In this document: piece after piece, positions 15,172-22,567 of the stretch
Numbering within the stretch: the first letter of the stretch is position 1
Layout of the letters: every line of letters begins with the position of its first letter
Source: Frigoribacterium sp. Leaf186
Lineage (GTDB): Bacteria; Actinomycetota; Actinomycetes; Actinomycetales; Microbacteriaceae
Length of the DNA: 47,992 nt
Assembly: GCF_001423905.1 (NCBI RefSeq)
Contig: NZ_LMPQ01000010.1
Span: 1 to 47,992 of the forward strand
Direction: 5' to 3'
Notes under the pieces: generated by a model
What the model was told of the DNA's origin: nothing
Database searches by the model: none
The model's input: only the letters and a program-made list of their open reading frames with translations
Position numbers and translations under genes: made by a program

Positions 15172-15231
15172 GAACCCCGTTCACGAAGACGAACCCCGTT
15201 TTCCCGTGGTTCGTCTTCGTGAACGGGGTTC
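15172..15231. repeat. perfect 24-bp palindrome in divergent promoter region
   Basis: Arms 15172-15195 (beginning GAACCCCGTTCACGAAGACG) and 15208-15231 are exact reverse complements around a 12-nt loop. Unlike the other long palindromes it lies between two divergent starts, so it is more likely an operator, a promoter insulator or a mobile repeat than a terminator. Confidence 0.65.
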
Positions 15232-15276
15232 ATGGTCTGAACGGCAGGTCCGGATGTCGGTGGCCCGTCGTACCGT

Positions 15277-16707
15277 GTGCGCGTGCCCGAGCCGATCGCC
15301 GCCTGGTGGGCGCGACGCCAGACGTCGCGCGGCCTCGCCGTGCCCTACGCGGTGGGCAGCTACCGCGAGGCGTGGGCGTCGTACCCGGTGCTCGTGCGGC
15401 AGTACCGCCCCGAGCACAACGGGGGCGTCGTGCTCAGCCAGATCCCGCCCGCGGCCGACGTGTGGCTGTGCTGGCTCTGCGACGCCGGCCACGTGTTCGT
15501 CGCCACTCCCGACGAGCAGCGGCACCGGCCGGGGCGCGAGCGACGCCGGTCGTCGTGGTGCCCCACCTGCAGCGAACTGGCCGCGCCGCGCGCGCTGCCG
15601 ATGCGCCCGCCGATGGCTCCTGCAGCGGCCGTGCGGGCACAGGCCGACGCCGTGCGACGGCAGACCGCGGTCGCGCGCGAGCAGAACGCGCTCGCGCGAG
15701 AGCGGGCTGCGGCCGGCGGCGAGCCGGTTGCGGGTCTGCCGGCGCAGGCGCCGTCGGCCGGGACCTCGTCGGTGCCGGGCTCGCCACTGCAGAGCTCATC
15801 GGTTCCGGGCTGGCCGCTGCAGAGCCCATCGGTGCCGGGCTCGATGGCGCCGACCCCGCCCCCAGGAGGCGCGGTGCCCGGAGCCCCGCCACCTCCGCCC
15901 CGGCGGCGCCGCTCCGCGAGCACGGGCCTGCCCTCGACGACGCCACGGCCGGACGCGATCCTCGATCCGGGCATCCGCACCTCCGAGCCGAGCCGCACCT
16001 CCCAGCCGAGCGGCACCTCCCAGCCCGCCCGCGCCTCGGAGCCCGCGCGCGCCTCGCAGCCGAGCGGCACCTCCCAGCCCGCCCGCGCCTCCGAGTCGGC
16101 GCGCCCCTCCCAGCCGAGCCGTACCTCCCAGCCGAGCCGCGCCTCCCAGCCGAGCCGCGCCTCCGAGCCCGCCCGCGCCTCGCAGCCGAGCCGCGCCTCC
16201 CGGTCCGGTCGCGCCCCGCGGCCGACGCGGGCCTCGCGTCCGGTCTGCGACAAGACGCCGGCGCTGCCGACGGGCACTCCCTTCACCAGCGTGTGTGCGC
16301 CGAAGCCGGCGTCGGCGGTCGAGGCCGAGCTGCGGGCCGAGCTGACGGCCCGGCTCGAGTTCGAGCCCGGGCTGAACGCCGTGCGCGTCGGGCGTCCGTT
16401 CTTCGACCACGTCGAGGTCTGGCCAGACATCGTGCTGAGCGAGCTGCGGATCGCGATCGAGTACGACTCGACCGGGCGGCACGGGCTCGAGCACGTCGGA
16501 CACCGCGAGACCGCCGACCGGCGCAAGGACGCAGCCCTCCGCGCGGCCGGCTGGCAGGTCGTGCGACTGCGCACGGGCAAGCTGCCGCCCCTCGGCCCGC
16601 ACGACCTGCAGCTCTCGGGGCTGACCCGGCAGACGGTGCCGCTGCTGCTCGACGAACTGCGCGCCATCCGCGGCCCGCTGCTCGTCGACGCCTACCTGCG
16701 CCCCTGA
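15277..16707 (+). CDS. zinc-ribbon protein with repeat linker and PD-(D/E)XK nuclease-like domain
   Basis: About 476 residues from GTG 15277 (GTG 15283 equally possible). The N-terminal part has a zinc-ribbon-like unit (CWLCDAGHVFVATP, then WCPTCSEL) as in treble-clef proteins that precede Vsr/DUF559-type nucleases. Residues about 150-330 are a low-complexity linker, including a long run of six-residue SQPSRA/SEPARA/SQPSGT units. The C-terminal 130 residues are PD-(D/E)XK-like: RPFFDHVEVWPDIVLSELRI, then AIEYDSTGRHG and RKDAALRAAGWQVVRLR, as in very-short-patch-repair and DUF559 endonucleases. It is probably a structure- or mismatch-directed nuclease; the target is unknown. It converges with a GIY-YIG gene. 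Confidence 0.75.
   Translation: MRVPEPIAAWWARRQTSRGLAVPYAVGSYREAWASYPVLVRQYRPEHNGGVVLSQIPPAADVWLCWLCDAGHVFVATPDEQRHRPGRERRRSSWCPTCSELAAPRALPMRPPMAPAAAVRAQADAVRRQTAVAREQNALARERAAAGGEPVAGLPAQAPSAGTSSVPGSPLQSSSVPGWPLQSPSVPGSMAPTPPPGGAVPGAPPPPPRRRRSASTGLPSTTPRPDAILDPGIRTSEPSRTSQPSGTSQPARASEPARASQPSGTSQPARASESARPSQPSRTSQPSRASQPSRASEPARASQPSRASRSGRAPRPTRASRPVCDKTPALPTGTPFTSVCAPKPASAVEAELRAELTARLEFEPGLNAVRVGRPFFDHVEVWPDIVLSELRIAIEYDSTGRHGLEHVGHRETADRRKDAALRAAGWQVVRLRTGKLPPLGPHDLQLSGLTRQTVPLLLDELRAIRGPLLVDAYLRP
15967..16220 (+). repeat. imperfect 18-bp coding tandem repeat
   Basis: About fourteen units encoding Ser-(Gln/Glu)-Pro-(Ser/Ala)-Arg/Gly-(Thr/Ala) inside the nuclease linker. The high unit similarity suggests length variation between strains. 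Confidence 0.7.
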
Positions 16708-16757
16708 CCCCGGCGCCTCATCGCCCCCGCCTGACCTCGGCACCGTCGACCCGCGCG

Positions 16758-16823
16758 ATCGCACCGCCTCCTGGACGTCGCACCGTCGAATGTGGCGGTG
16801 CGATGTCCAGGAGGCGGTGCGAT
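16758..16823. terminator. long palindrome at convergent gene ends (27-bp arms)
   Basis: Arms 16758-16784 and 16797-16823 pair at 26 of 27 positions (one G-T wobble) around a 12-nt loop. They lie between the two convergent nuclease-type genes, suiting bidirectional termination. Confidence 0.7.
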
Positions 16824-16862
16824 GCGCACGTGGCACACGGCACACGGCACGCCGCAGGCAGG

Positions 16863-17462
16863 TCAGCCGCGCAGAGCTAGGGCCTCGCTGCGCCAGCGGG
16901 CGTACCGCTGCCACGGGTCGTCGACCCCTGCCGCGAGCGCCGCGACATGGGCGTCGAGCTCGGTGCTGGGCGCGAACCACTCGGTGCGGCCGAAGCGCGT
17001 CGCCGCGAACTGCCCGTGCCGCCGCCGCTCGACCACGCGATCGCCCCGCTCGAACGCCAGCAGCTCGTCGTGCCAGAGGGCGCCCAGGCGCTGCCGCGGG
17101 TTCGACGAGGTGCCGATCTTGATGCGGTCGTCGAAGCGGATGTAGTAGACGACGTCGACCCGCACGACCCCGAGCTCGGCGTCGGGCACGTCGCCCTGGC
17201 GCCACTCGCAGACGGCGCAAAGCCAGCCCGACGGCCAGTGCACGCCGAGCCGCGAGCCGCAGGCGAGGCACGGCGACGGCAGCAGGTCGGTCACCCCGTC
17301 GCCCGAGCCCTCGCGTGCCGCCACCCAGTCGGCGGCGAGGGCCAGGTGCCGGTCGCAGAGCGGCACGGGCGACGACTCGTCGACCGGGCGACCGCAGGCG
17401 GTCTCGAGGGGCCCACCCGCGCCTCCGCGGCAGGCGTCGGGTTCGGGCGGGGGGAGGGTCAC
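16863..17462 (-). CDS. GIY-YIG nuclease-domain protein (T5orf172/Mug113-like) with zinc ribbon
   Basis: 199 residues. The N-terminal half has two cysteine clusters, ETACGRPVDESSPVPLCDRH and CLACGSRLGVHW...CAVCEW, likely zinc-binding. The C-terminal half carries a compact GIY-YIG fold: VVYYIRFDDRIKIGTSSNPRQRL (Y-Y-I, then K-I-G-T-S-x-N-P-x-x-R), followed by HGQFAATRFGRTEWF with the conserved Arg and Glu. The last 30 residues are helical. T5orf172-like domains are found in phage and bacterial DNA-processing proteins. Convergence with the PD-(D/E)XK gene makes a nuclease pair, though shared function is only inferred. Confidence 0.8.
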   Translation of the reverse strand: MTLPPPEPDACRGGAGGPLETACGRPVDESSPVPLCDRHLALAADWVAAREGSGDGVTDLLPSPCLACGSRLGVHWPSGWLCAVCEWRQGDVPDAELGVVRVDVVYYIRFDDRIKIGTSSNPRQRLGALWHDELLAFERGDRVVERRRHGQFAATRFGRTEWFAPSTELDAHVAALAAGVDDPWQRYARWRSEALALRG

Positions 17463-17569
17463 CTCGGCAGGCTAGACGCGACCGCCGACAGTCGAGCCGT
17501 CCGGAGCTGGGCCGTGCCACTCGGGGCGGGGCCGTGTCCACCCGGAGGCGGGGCCGTGCTTCGCCTGGG

Positions 17570-17803
17570 CTACTCGTGCTCGCGATCGATGCGGAGGCCC
17601 AGCGGGTGCGGCCCGAGCAACAGCCAGACGGCCCCGGCGCCGATCGGGAAGAGCACGGCGGCGACCGTCCAGACGGTGCGCTCGAGCGGGGTCGTGTCGG
17701 CTCGCCGGCGGACGGCCCGGACGATGCTCACGACGATCGCGAGGTACACGACGGCGACGATGATCGCCACCACGGCCGGACCCCAGTCACCCCATTCACT
17801 CAT
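17570..17803 (-). CDS. PLDc_N-domain small membrane protein
   Basis: 77 residues with two transmembrane helices (AVVAIIVAVVYLAIVVSIV and TVWTVAAVLFPIGAGAVWLL) separated by a basic loop. The second helix with FPIGAGAVWLLLGP is the signature of the PLDc_N (phospholipase D-nuclease N-terminal) family of small actinobacterial and firmicute membrane proteins. The catalytic phospholipase domain is absent, as is usual for the family. Function is unknown; roles in membrane stress are commonly suggested. Confidence 0.85.
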   Translation of the reverse strand: MSEWGDWGPAVVAIIVAVVYLAIVVSIVRAVRRRADTTPLERTVWTVAAVLFPIGAGAVWLLLGPHPLGLRIDREHE

Positions 17804-17829
17804 GCCTCCAGCCTAGGGCGCGGTGCCCG

Positions 17830-18075
17830 CCACGACACGGTGCCCGTCGCCCGGCGACGATCTGGAGCCGGCACGCGGTGCTCCAACGCTTCGACGACCG
17901 CACGACGCTGCTGCACCCCGAACTCGGCCGCATCGAGGTGGACTGCCAGGCGCTCTTCACCGAGGACCAGTCGCAGACCCGGCTCGTGCTGACGGCGACG
18001 CCCGGCTCGGACGACGACGCCAAGCTGCGCTTGCTCGACGTGATCGGCGTGGGGCGGTTCGCCGAGCAGGGCTGA
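17830..18075 (+). pseudogene. C-terminal fragment of MmyB-type HTH regulator
   Basis: The frame reads IWSRHAVLQRFDDRTTLLHP, then LGRIEVDCQALFTEDQSQTR and LVLTATPGSDDDAKLRLLDV. This matches the end of actinobacterial XRE regulators with an MmyB-like ligand-binding domain (W-x-R-H, then HPELG, then L-x-Y/D-x-EAL, then a TAxPGS turn). The HTH and most of the sensor domain are missing and no start codon has a ribosome-binding sequence, so this is a decayed remnant; GTG 17878 would give only 65 residues. Confidence 0.6.
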
Positions 18076-18330
18076 GCGTGGTGCGCGGGCGGGCACGTCC
18101 GGGCCCAGGGTCGCCGCACCACGTCCCGGCCCAGGGTCGCCGCATGCCGTCGTGCGGTCGCCCGCCGGACCGGTCGTCCTCCCCCGGAGCCTGATCCGGT
18201 ACGTACCGGATCGACCGAAGCGCGGGGAACCCTCCCTCCCACGCGCACCACACCCGGGCCCACACCCGCACCCGCACCCGCACCCGCGAAGATGGACGCA
18301 CGCACGACGACGTGACACCGAGGAGACCGC
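18076..18330. other. intergenic with short direct repeats
   Basis: It holds a duplicated unit CCCAGGGTCGCCGCA (two copies about 30 bases apart, 18110-18145) and four CACCCG hexamers just before the dehydrogenase. There is no gene. A promoter for the dehydrogenase is expected here but I cannot place it. Confidence 0.45.
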
Positions 18331-19386
18331 ATGCCCACGCAGACCCCCAGCACCCCGAGCACCCCGAGCACCCCGAGCTTCCCCGCCGCGACGGCCGTCC
18401 CGCTGCGCGGCGGGCCGACCCTGCGCTGGGGCGTGATCGGCCCGGGCGAGATCGCCGGTGACTTCACCGACGCGCTGCACGCGCACACCGACCAGCGCGT
18501 GGTCGCCGTGGCGTCGCGCAGCCTCGACCGGGCCGAGGCGTTCGCCCGCGCCCACGGCGTCGACTCGGCCTACGGGGACCAGGAGGCGCTGGTCGCCTCC
18601 CCGGACGTCGACGTCGTCTACGTGGCCACGCCCCACACGCGGCATCTGCCGGACGCGCTGACCGCGATCCGGGCCGGCAAGCACGTCCTGATCGAGAAGC
18701 CGATGGCGACCAGTACGGCCGAGGCCGACGAGATCGCGGCCGCGGCGAGCGCCGCCGGAGTCCTCGCCATGGAGGCGCTCTGGACCCGCTACCTGCCGCA
18801 CACCACCGTCATCGCCGAACTGCTCGCCGACGGCGCGATCGGCGACATACGACTCGCCACCGCCGACGTGGCCTGGGCGAACGACCTCTCGGCCGGCGGG
18901 CGCATGGCCGACCCCGTGCTCGGCGGCGGAGCCCTGCTCGACATCGGCGTCTACGCCTTCTGGTTCACCCAGTTCGCGACCGGCCACCCCGTCGAGTGGC
19001 ACGCCACCGGCTCGACCCGGGCCGACGGGGTCGACCTCGACGCCGCCGTCGTCACCCGCACGGCCGACGGCGTGCTCGCGACCGCCGCCACGAGCCTGTT
19101 GACCACCTCACCCGGGCTCGGCACCATCTCGGGCACGACCGGGTCGATCCGCACGTTGCAGAACCTGGTCTTCCCTGCGACGTTCGAGCTGACCACGGGC
19201 ACCGGTTCGGCCGTCTGGAGCGACCCGTCCGTGCCCACCGGCCGACAGGGGCTCGCCTACCAGGCGACGGCACTCGCGTCCTACGTGGACGCCGGGCTGC
19301 GCGACTCGCCCCTGCACTCGCTGACCGACTCGAGGTCGCTGCTCGCGACGATCGAGGCGACCCGCGCCTCCTTGACGGTCGTCTGA
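18331..19386 (+). CDS. Gfo/Idh/MocA-family oxidoreductase
   Basis: 351 residues. A Ser/Thr/Pro-rich leader of about 25 residues (TPSTPSTPSTPS) precedes a Rossmann fold with WGVIGPGEIAGDFTDAL, VVAVASRSLDRAEAFA and the EKP motif (HVLIEKPMATS), where the Lys is catalytic. The substrate domain has GGGALLDIGVYAFWF, the family's GGGxLxDxGxH-like element with Val-Tyr in place of His. These enzymes oxidise or reduce sugars, inositols or dihydrodiols with NAD(P). It is a single gene with no pathway neighbours. Confidence 0.9.
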   Translation: MPTQTPSTPSTPSTPSFPAATAVPLRGGPTLRWGVIGPGEIAGDFTDALHAHTDQRVVAVASRSLDRAEAFARAHGVDSAYGDQEALVASPDVDVVYVATPHTRHLPDALTAIRAGKHVLIEKPMATSTAEADEIAAAASAAGVLAMEALWTRYLPHTTVIAELLADGAIGDIRLATADVAWANDLSAGGRMADPVLGGGALLDIGVYAFWFTQFATGHPVEWHATGSTRADGVDLDAAVVTRTADGVLATAATSLLTTSPGLGTISGTTGSIRTLQNLVFPATFELTTGTGSAVWSDPSVPTGRQGLAYQATALASYVDAGLRDSPLHSLTDSRSLLATIEATRASLTVV

Positions 19387-19424
19387 CCCGCGAGTCGACC
19401 GCGCCGGACGAGCGGGTCGCGGAT

Positions 19425-19524
19425 CAGGAGGCGCGGGTCGGCCCGTGCGCAGGAGGCGCGGGTCGGCTCGTGCGCAGGAGGCGCGGGTCGGCTCGAGCGC
19501 AGGAGGCGCGGGTCAGCTCGCGAC
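19425..19524. repeat. 25-bp tandem repeat, four copies
   Basis: Units of CAGGAGGCGCGGGTCGGCTC plus five variable bases start at 19425, 19450, 19475 and 19500 with an exact 25-base period. The last unit overlaps the anti-sigma stop codon at 19513-19515. An inverted copy of the core is in the dehydrogenase 3' end at 19362. Confidence 0.85.
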
Positions 19525-20373
19525 CGGCGGCACCGACGCGACTGCGATGTCGTGCCCGTCGGCCGCACGGATCTCGACCGAGGCCACGTCGGGACGCAGC
19601 ACGGCGGCGTTCAGCCGGCAGTCGACGCGGACGTCCGAGCCGAGGAAGGCCCCGGACTCGTACTCGCGCCCGTCGTCACCGACCACGACGACGGTGAACG
19701 CCGAACCCGTCGGCAGGCCGTCGACGCTCAGCACGGTCTCGGTGCCCCAGGTGTGGGCGACGAGGTCGCCGTCGAGGTCGACCCCGGCCGGCTGACCGGT
19801 GAAGTCGACGTGCTCGGTGGCTCCCAGGGTGCCGGCCGGGCCGTCGACGACGGTGTCGCGGGGCGTCGCGAGCAGGGCTCCTCCCCCGGCGCCGACGGCG
19901 AGGCACGCCGCGGCGGCGACGGCGATCAGCAGGGGGCGTCGGCCGCGACCCGAGCGGGCGGCGGCGACGTGCGGGCCGATCCGCGTGACAGTCGCGTCGG
20001 CACCGTCCGCAGCGTCCGCGTCGTCCCCCGCAGCGCCAGCTCCGCCGGCAGCACCAGCGACGCCGAAGGCCCCTCCGGCGTCGATCGCGGCGACCCGGTC
20101 GCGGAGCCGGTCGCTCGGGGCGACGTCGTCCCAGCGGCCGAACGTCGACAGCCCCCCGACGACGACGCCGAGCGAGTCGAGCTCGGCGTCGACGCCCGGG
20201 TCGGCGGCACGCAGCTCGTCGAACTCGGCGCGTTCGGCCGGCGAGAGGTCGTCCGCGAGCGCCGCGGCGATCAGTTCGTCGCGACGGGAACCCCCGAGAC
20301 CGGCACCGTACCCGGCCCCGCCCTCGGCCCTGGGGCCAGCCCCGCCCTCGGCATCTGGCGTGCGGTCAGTCAT
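19513..20373 (-). CDS. anti-sigma factor, RskA-type
   Basis: 286 residues. The cytoplasmic N-terminal part (DELIAAALADDLSPAERAEF, then LDSLGVVVGGLSTFGRWDDV) resembles the sigma-binding helices of RskA. A single transmembrane helix follows (LLIAVAAAACLAVGAGGGAL, about residues 150-170), then an extracytoplasmic RskA-like beta domain (TEHVDFTGQPAGVDLDGD...VVVVGDDGREYESG). It overlaps the sigma gene by 8 bases, so it is translationally coupled. It should hold the sigma factor at the membrane until regulated proteolysis. The N-terminal region carries extra Gly/Ala/Asp-rich insertions compared with usual RskA. Confidence 0.85.
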   Translation of the reverse strand: MTDRTPDAEGGAGPRAEGGAGYGAGLGGSRRDELIAAALADDLSPAERAEFDELRAADPGVDAELDSLGVVVGGLSTFGRWDDVAPSDRLRDRVAAIDAGGAFGVAGAAGGAGAAGDDADAADGADATVTRIGPHVAAARSGRGRRPLLIAVAAAACLAVGAGGGALLATPRDTVVDGPAGTLGATEHVDFTGQPAGVDLDGDLVAHTWGTETVLSVDGLPTGSAFTVVVVGDDGREYESGAFLGSDVRVDCRLNAAVLRPDVASVEIRAADGHDIAVASVPPVAS

Positions 20374-20875
20374 CGGTCGTCTCGCCTTCGTCGAGGTGGG
20401 TGCGCAGGGCGCGCAGCGCGTGGAACACGCGGGTGCGCAGGGTCGCGACGGGGACGCCCGTGCGGTCGGACACCTCGCGGTAGCTGAGGCCCTCGAGGTG
20501 GACGGCCACGACGGCCGCCCGGTGGTCGTCGCTCAGGCGGGCGAGGCCCTCGGCCATGCCCAGTCGCTCGAGCGGGTCGGCCACGGTCGCCACCGGTTCG
20601 GGCGCGTGGTCGTAGGGCACGAGCGACGGGGTGCGTCCCCGTGCGCGGTGCACGTCGAGCACCACGCGGCGTTCGATGGCGAAGAGCCAGGTGCGGACGC
20701 TGCCGCGGTCGGCGTCGAACGAGTCGCGGGCCCGCCAGGCGCGCACGAACGTCTCCTGCACGCAGTCCTCGGCCAGCGACCGGTCGCGCAGGGCGTTGAC
20801 GGCGAAGCCCAGCAGCGCCGAGCCGTGCTCGACGAACGCGGCCCGGACGTCGAGCCCGGGCGACCCCTCGCTCAT
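20366..20875 (-). CDS. ECF RNA polymerase sigma factor, SigK-like
   Basis: 169 residues from ATG 20875 (MSEGSPGL). Region 2 includes RSLAEDCVQETFVRAWRARD and SVRTWLFAIERRVVLDVHRA. Region 4 includes LSDDHRAAVVAVHLEGLSYR and a HTH, VSDRTGVPVATLRTRVFHAL. Partnered with the RskA-like anti-sigma downstream. The divergent CHRD/sortase genes start 249 bases away and are the most likely local targets. SigK-type sigma factors typically control envelope or redox genes. Confidence 0.88.
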   Translation of the reverse strand: MSEGSPGLDVRAAFVEHGSALLGFAVNALRDRSLAEDCVQETFVRAWRARDSFDADRGSVRTWLFAIERRVVLDVHRARGRTPSLVPYDHAPEPVATVADPLERLGMAEGLARLSDDHRAAVVAVHLEGLSYREVSDRTGVPVATLRTRVFHALRALRTHLDEGETTDD

Positions 20876-21123
20876 CGGGCTCCGATCTGTCGTGCGGCTC
20901 GAGACGGGAGCGGCGCGACCCATGACGGCGATCATCCGCCTGACCTCCAGCCTATCCACGCCGGTCGCGGATGCCGACGGGGTGTACGTCCGCCGCGCCT
21001 CCCGCGTTCACCGTGCCGGGCACGAACTTTCTCGGACCCCGGGTGAACGCATCGGCCGGTGCCGACGTAGGCCCTGTCGAGCGGCACCCGTCCGGGGGCC
21101 GCCCCGTCGAGAGGACCCGGAGC

Positions 21124-21864
21124 ATGCCGAAGATGACGCGCACGACCAAGAAGACCGCCATCCGCACCCTGACGATCGGCGGTGCCGCCGCCACCGCCGT
21201 CACCCTGTTCGCCGCGACCCCCGCGTTCGCCGAGACCGAGGTGCCCGAGCCGTCCACCTTCACCAGCGCCTACACGGTCATGGCGACGCCCGACCAGGTG
21301 ATCAACAACGACGGGGTCGCGACCCCGGGCGAGCCCGGCGCGACCGGCACGTTCGACTTCCGCGTCAACAGCGACACCGAGGTCATCTGCTACGACATCA
21401 CGCTGCGCGGCGTGACCGGCGACTACCAGAGCCCGGCGAAGACCGCGACGCACATCCACGAGGCGGCGACGGGCCAGGCGGGCCCGCCGCGCATCGCGTT
21501 CCCCAACCCGGTCGACCGCGGTGACGGCACGCGCACGAGCAGCGGCTGCCTGCAGGGTCCGTTCACGACGGGCGTCATGAGCGCAGCCGGGTCCGACACG
21601 GGCACCGGTTTCAGCCTCAAGCAGCTCGAGGCGAACCCGGCCGGCTTCACGGGCGACTCGCACACGGCCTCGTTCGGGGCCGGCGTGGTCCGCGGCCAGC
21701 TGACGCAGGTGCCGGTCGGCGGCGTCGACACCGGACTCGGAGGCGCGGCCACCGAGGGCGGGACGGCCGGCTTCGGCCTCGCCGCCGGTGGTGCCGGCGC
21801 GCTGGCCCTGCTCGGCGCGGGCGCGTACGTCCTGACCCGTCGTCACCACCAGGCGCAGGCCTGA
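21124..21864 (+). CDS. secreted CHRD-domain protein with C-terminal anchor
   Basis: 246 residues. A signal peptide (KKTAIRTLTIGGAAATAVTL...ATPAFA-ET) has cleavage expected after Ala-Phe-Ala. The central domain is CHRD-like: TFDFRVNSDTEVICYDITLR, then THIHEAATGQAGPP and SGCLQGPF. The C-terminal segment is VPVGGVDTGLGG, a Gly/Ala linker, a helix (GAGALALLGAGAYVL) and TRRHH, which looks like a non-LPxTG sorting signal. The class F sortase gene begins 2 bases after its stop, so this protein is probably its substrate, displayed on the cell surface. The two cysteines may form a disulfide. Confidence 0.82.
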   Translation: MPKMTRTTKKTAIRTLTIGGAAATAVTLFAATPAFAETEVPEPSTFTSAYTVMATPDQVINNDGVATPGEPGATGTFDFRVNSDTEVICYDITLRGVTGDYQSPAKTATHIHEAATGQAGPPRIAFPNPVDRGDGTRTSSGCLQGPFTTGVMSAAGSDTGTGFSLKQLEANPAGFTGDSHTASFGAGVVRGQLTQVPVGGVDTGLGGAATEGGTAGFGLAAGGAGALALLGAGAYVLTRRHHQAQA

Positions 21865-21865
21865 C

Positions 21866-22498
21866 GTGCGCCGCCCCCTGTTCCCGACGGTCGTCGCCGC
21901 CGTCGTCGTGCTGGCCCTGACCGGGTGCGCGTCGCCCGGGGTGGTCGCACCGACGGCGTCGTCGACCCCGGGGGCGGGGGCGGGCGCTTCGCCGACCGCG
22001 GCTCCGTCGGCGACCGGCACCGCGCCTCCCGCGGTCGACGCGGTGGTCGGCGTGGGCGTGGCCCCGGCGGCCGTGTCGGTGCCAGCGATCGGGCTCGACG
22101 CCCCGCTGATCGACCTCGGCATCGCCGACGACGGCGCGATGGAGGTGCCCGTCGACGCCGACGACGTCGGGTGGTTCACCGGCGGCGGACGGCCCGGCGG
22201 GCGCGGACCGACGGTCATCGCCGCGCACGTCGACTCGGCCTCCGGGCCCGCGGTGTTCGCGCGACTCGACGAGCTCGTCGCGGGCGACCGCGTCGACGTG
22301 ACGACGGTCGAGGGCGGCGTGGTCGGCTACGTGGTGACCGAGGTGCTCGACGTGCCGAAGGCCGAGTTCCCGACCGGGCGGGTCTTCGGCGCGCAGCCGA
22401 CCGACCAGCTGCGGCTGATCACCTGCGGTGGCGTCTTCGACCGCTCGTCGGGGCACTACGACCAGAACCGGATCGTCTTCGCCGAGCCGGTCGGCTGA
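21866..22498 (+). CDS. class F sortase with lipoprotein signal
   Basis: 210 residues from GTG 21866, two bases after the CHRD gene. The signal is VVVLALTGCAS, a lipobox with Cys20, followed by a disordered Ala/Pro/Thr linker. The catalytic sortase barrel has VIAAHVDS (catalytic His), LRLITCGG (catalytic Cys in the TLxTC-like motif) and HYDQNRIVF (Arg). This makes it a transpeptidase or housekeeping-like class F enzyme at the outer face of the membrane. Class F sortases usually have an N-terminal helix; lipid anchoring is a variation. Its presumptive substrate is the CHRD protein upstream. Confidence 0.85.
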   Translation: MRRPLFPTVVAAVVVLALTGCASPGVVAPTASSTPGAGAGASPTAAPSATGTAPPAVDAVVGVGVAPAAVSVPAIGLDAPLIDLGIADDGAMEVPVDADDVGWFTGGGRPGGRGPTVIAAHVDSASGPAVFARLDELVAGDRVDVTTVEGGVVGYVVTEVLDVPKAEFPTGRVFGAQPTDQLRLITCGGVFDRSSGHYDQNRIVFAEPVG

Positions 22499-22567
22499 GA
22501 GGCAGAGCGGGCGAGCCGGGTCGGGTCAGACCGGACCGACCCCGCCGACCGGCCCGGCCGCCCGCGC

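Noticed and set aside
11138-15184. Very long minus-strand frame (over 1300 codons) around the UvrA-like gene
   Set aside because: An artefact of high GC; its content is Arg/Pro/Ala-rich shadow of the real genes on both sides.
19425-19524. CRISPR array
   Set aside because: The units are contiguous 25-bp tandems without unique spacers, and no cas genes are present.
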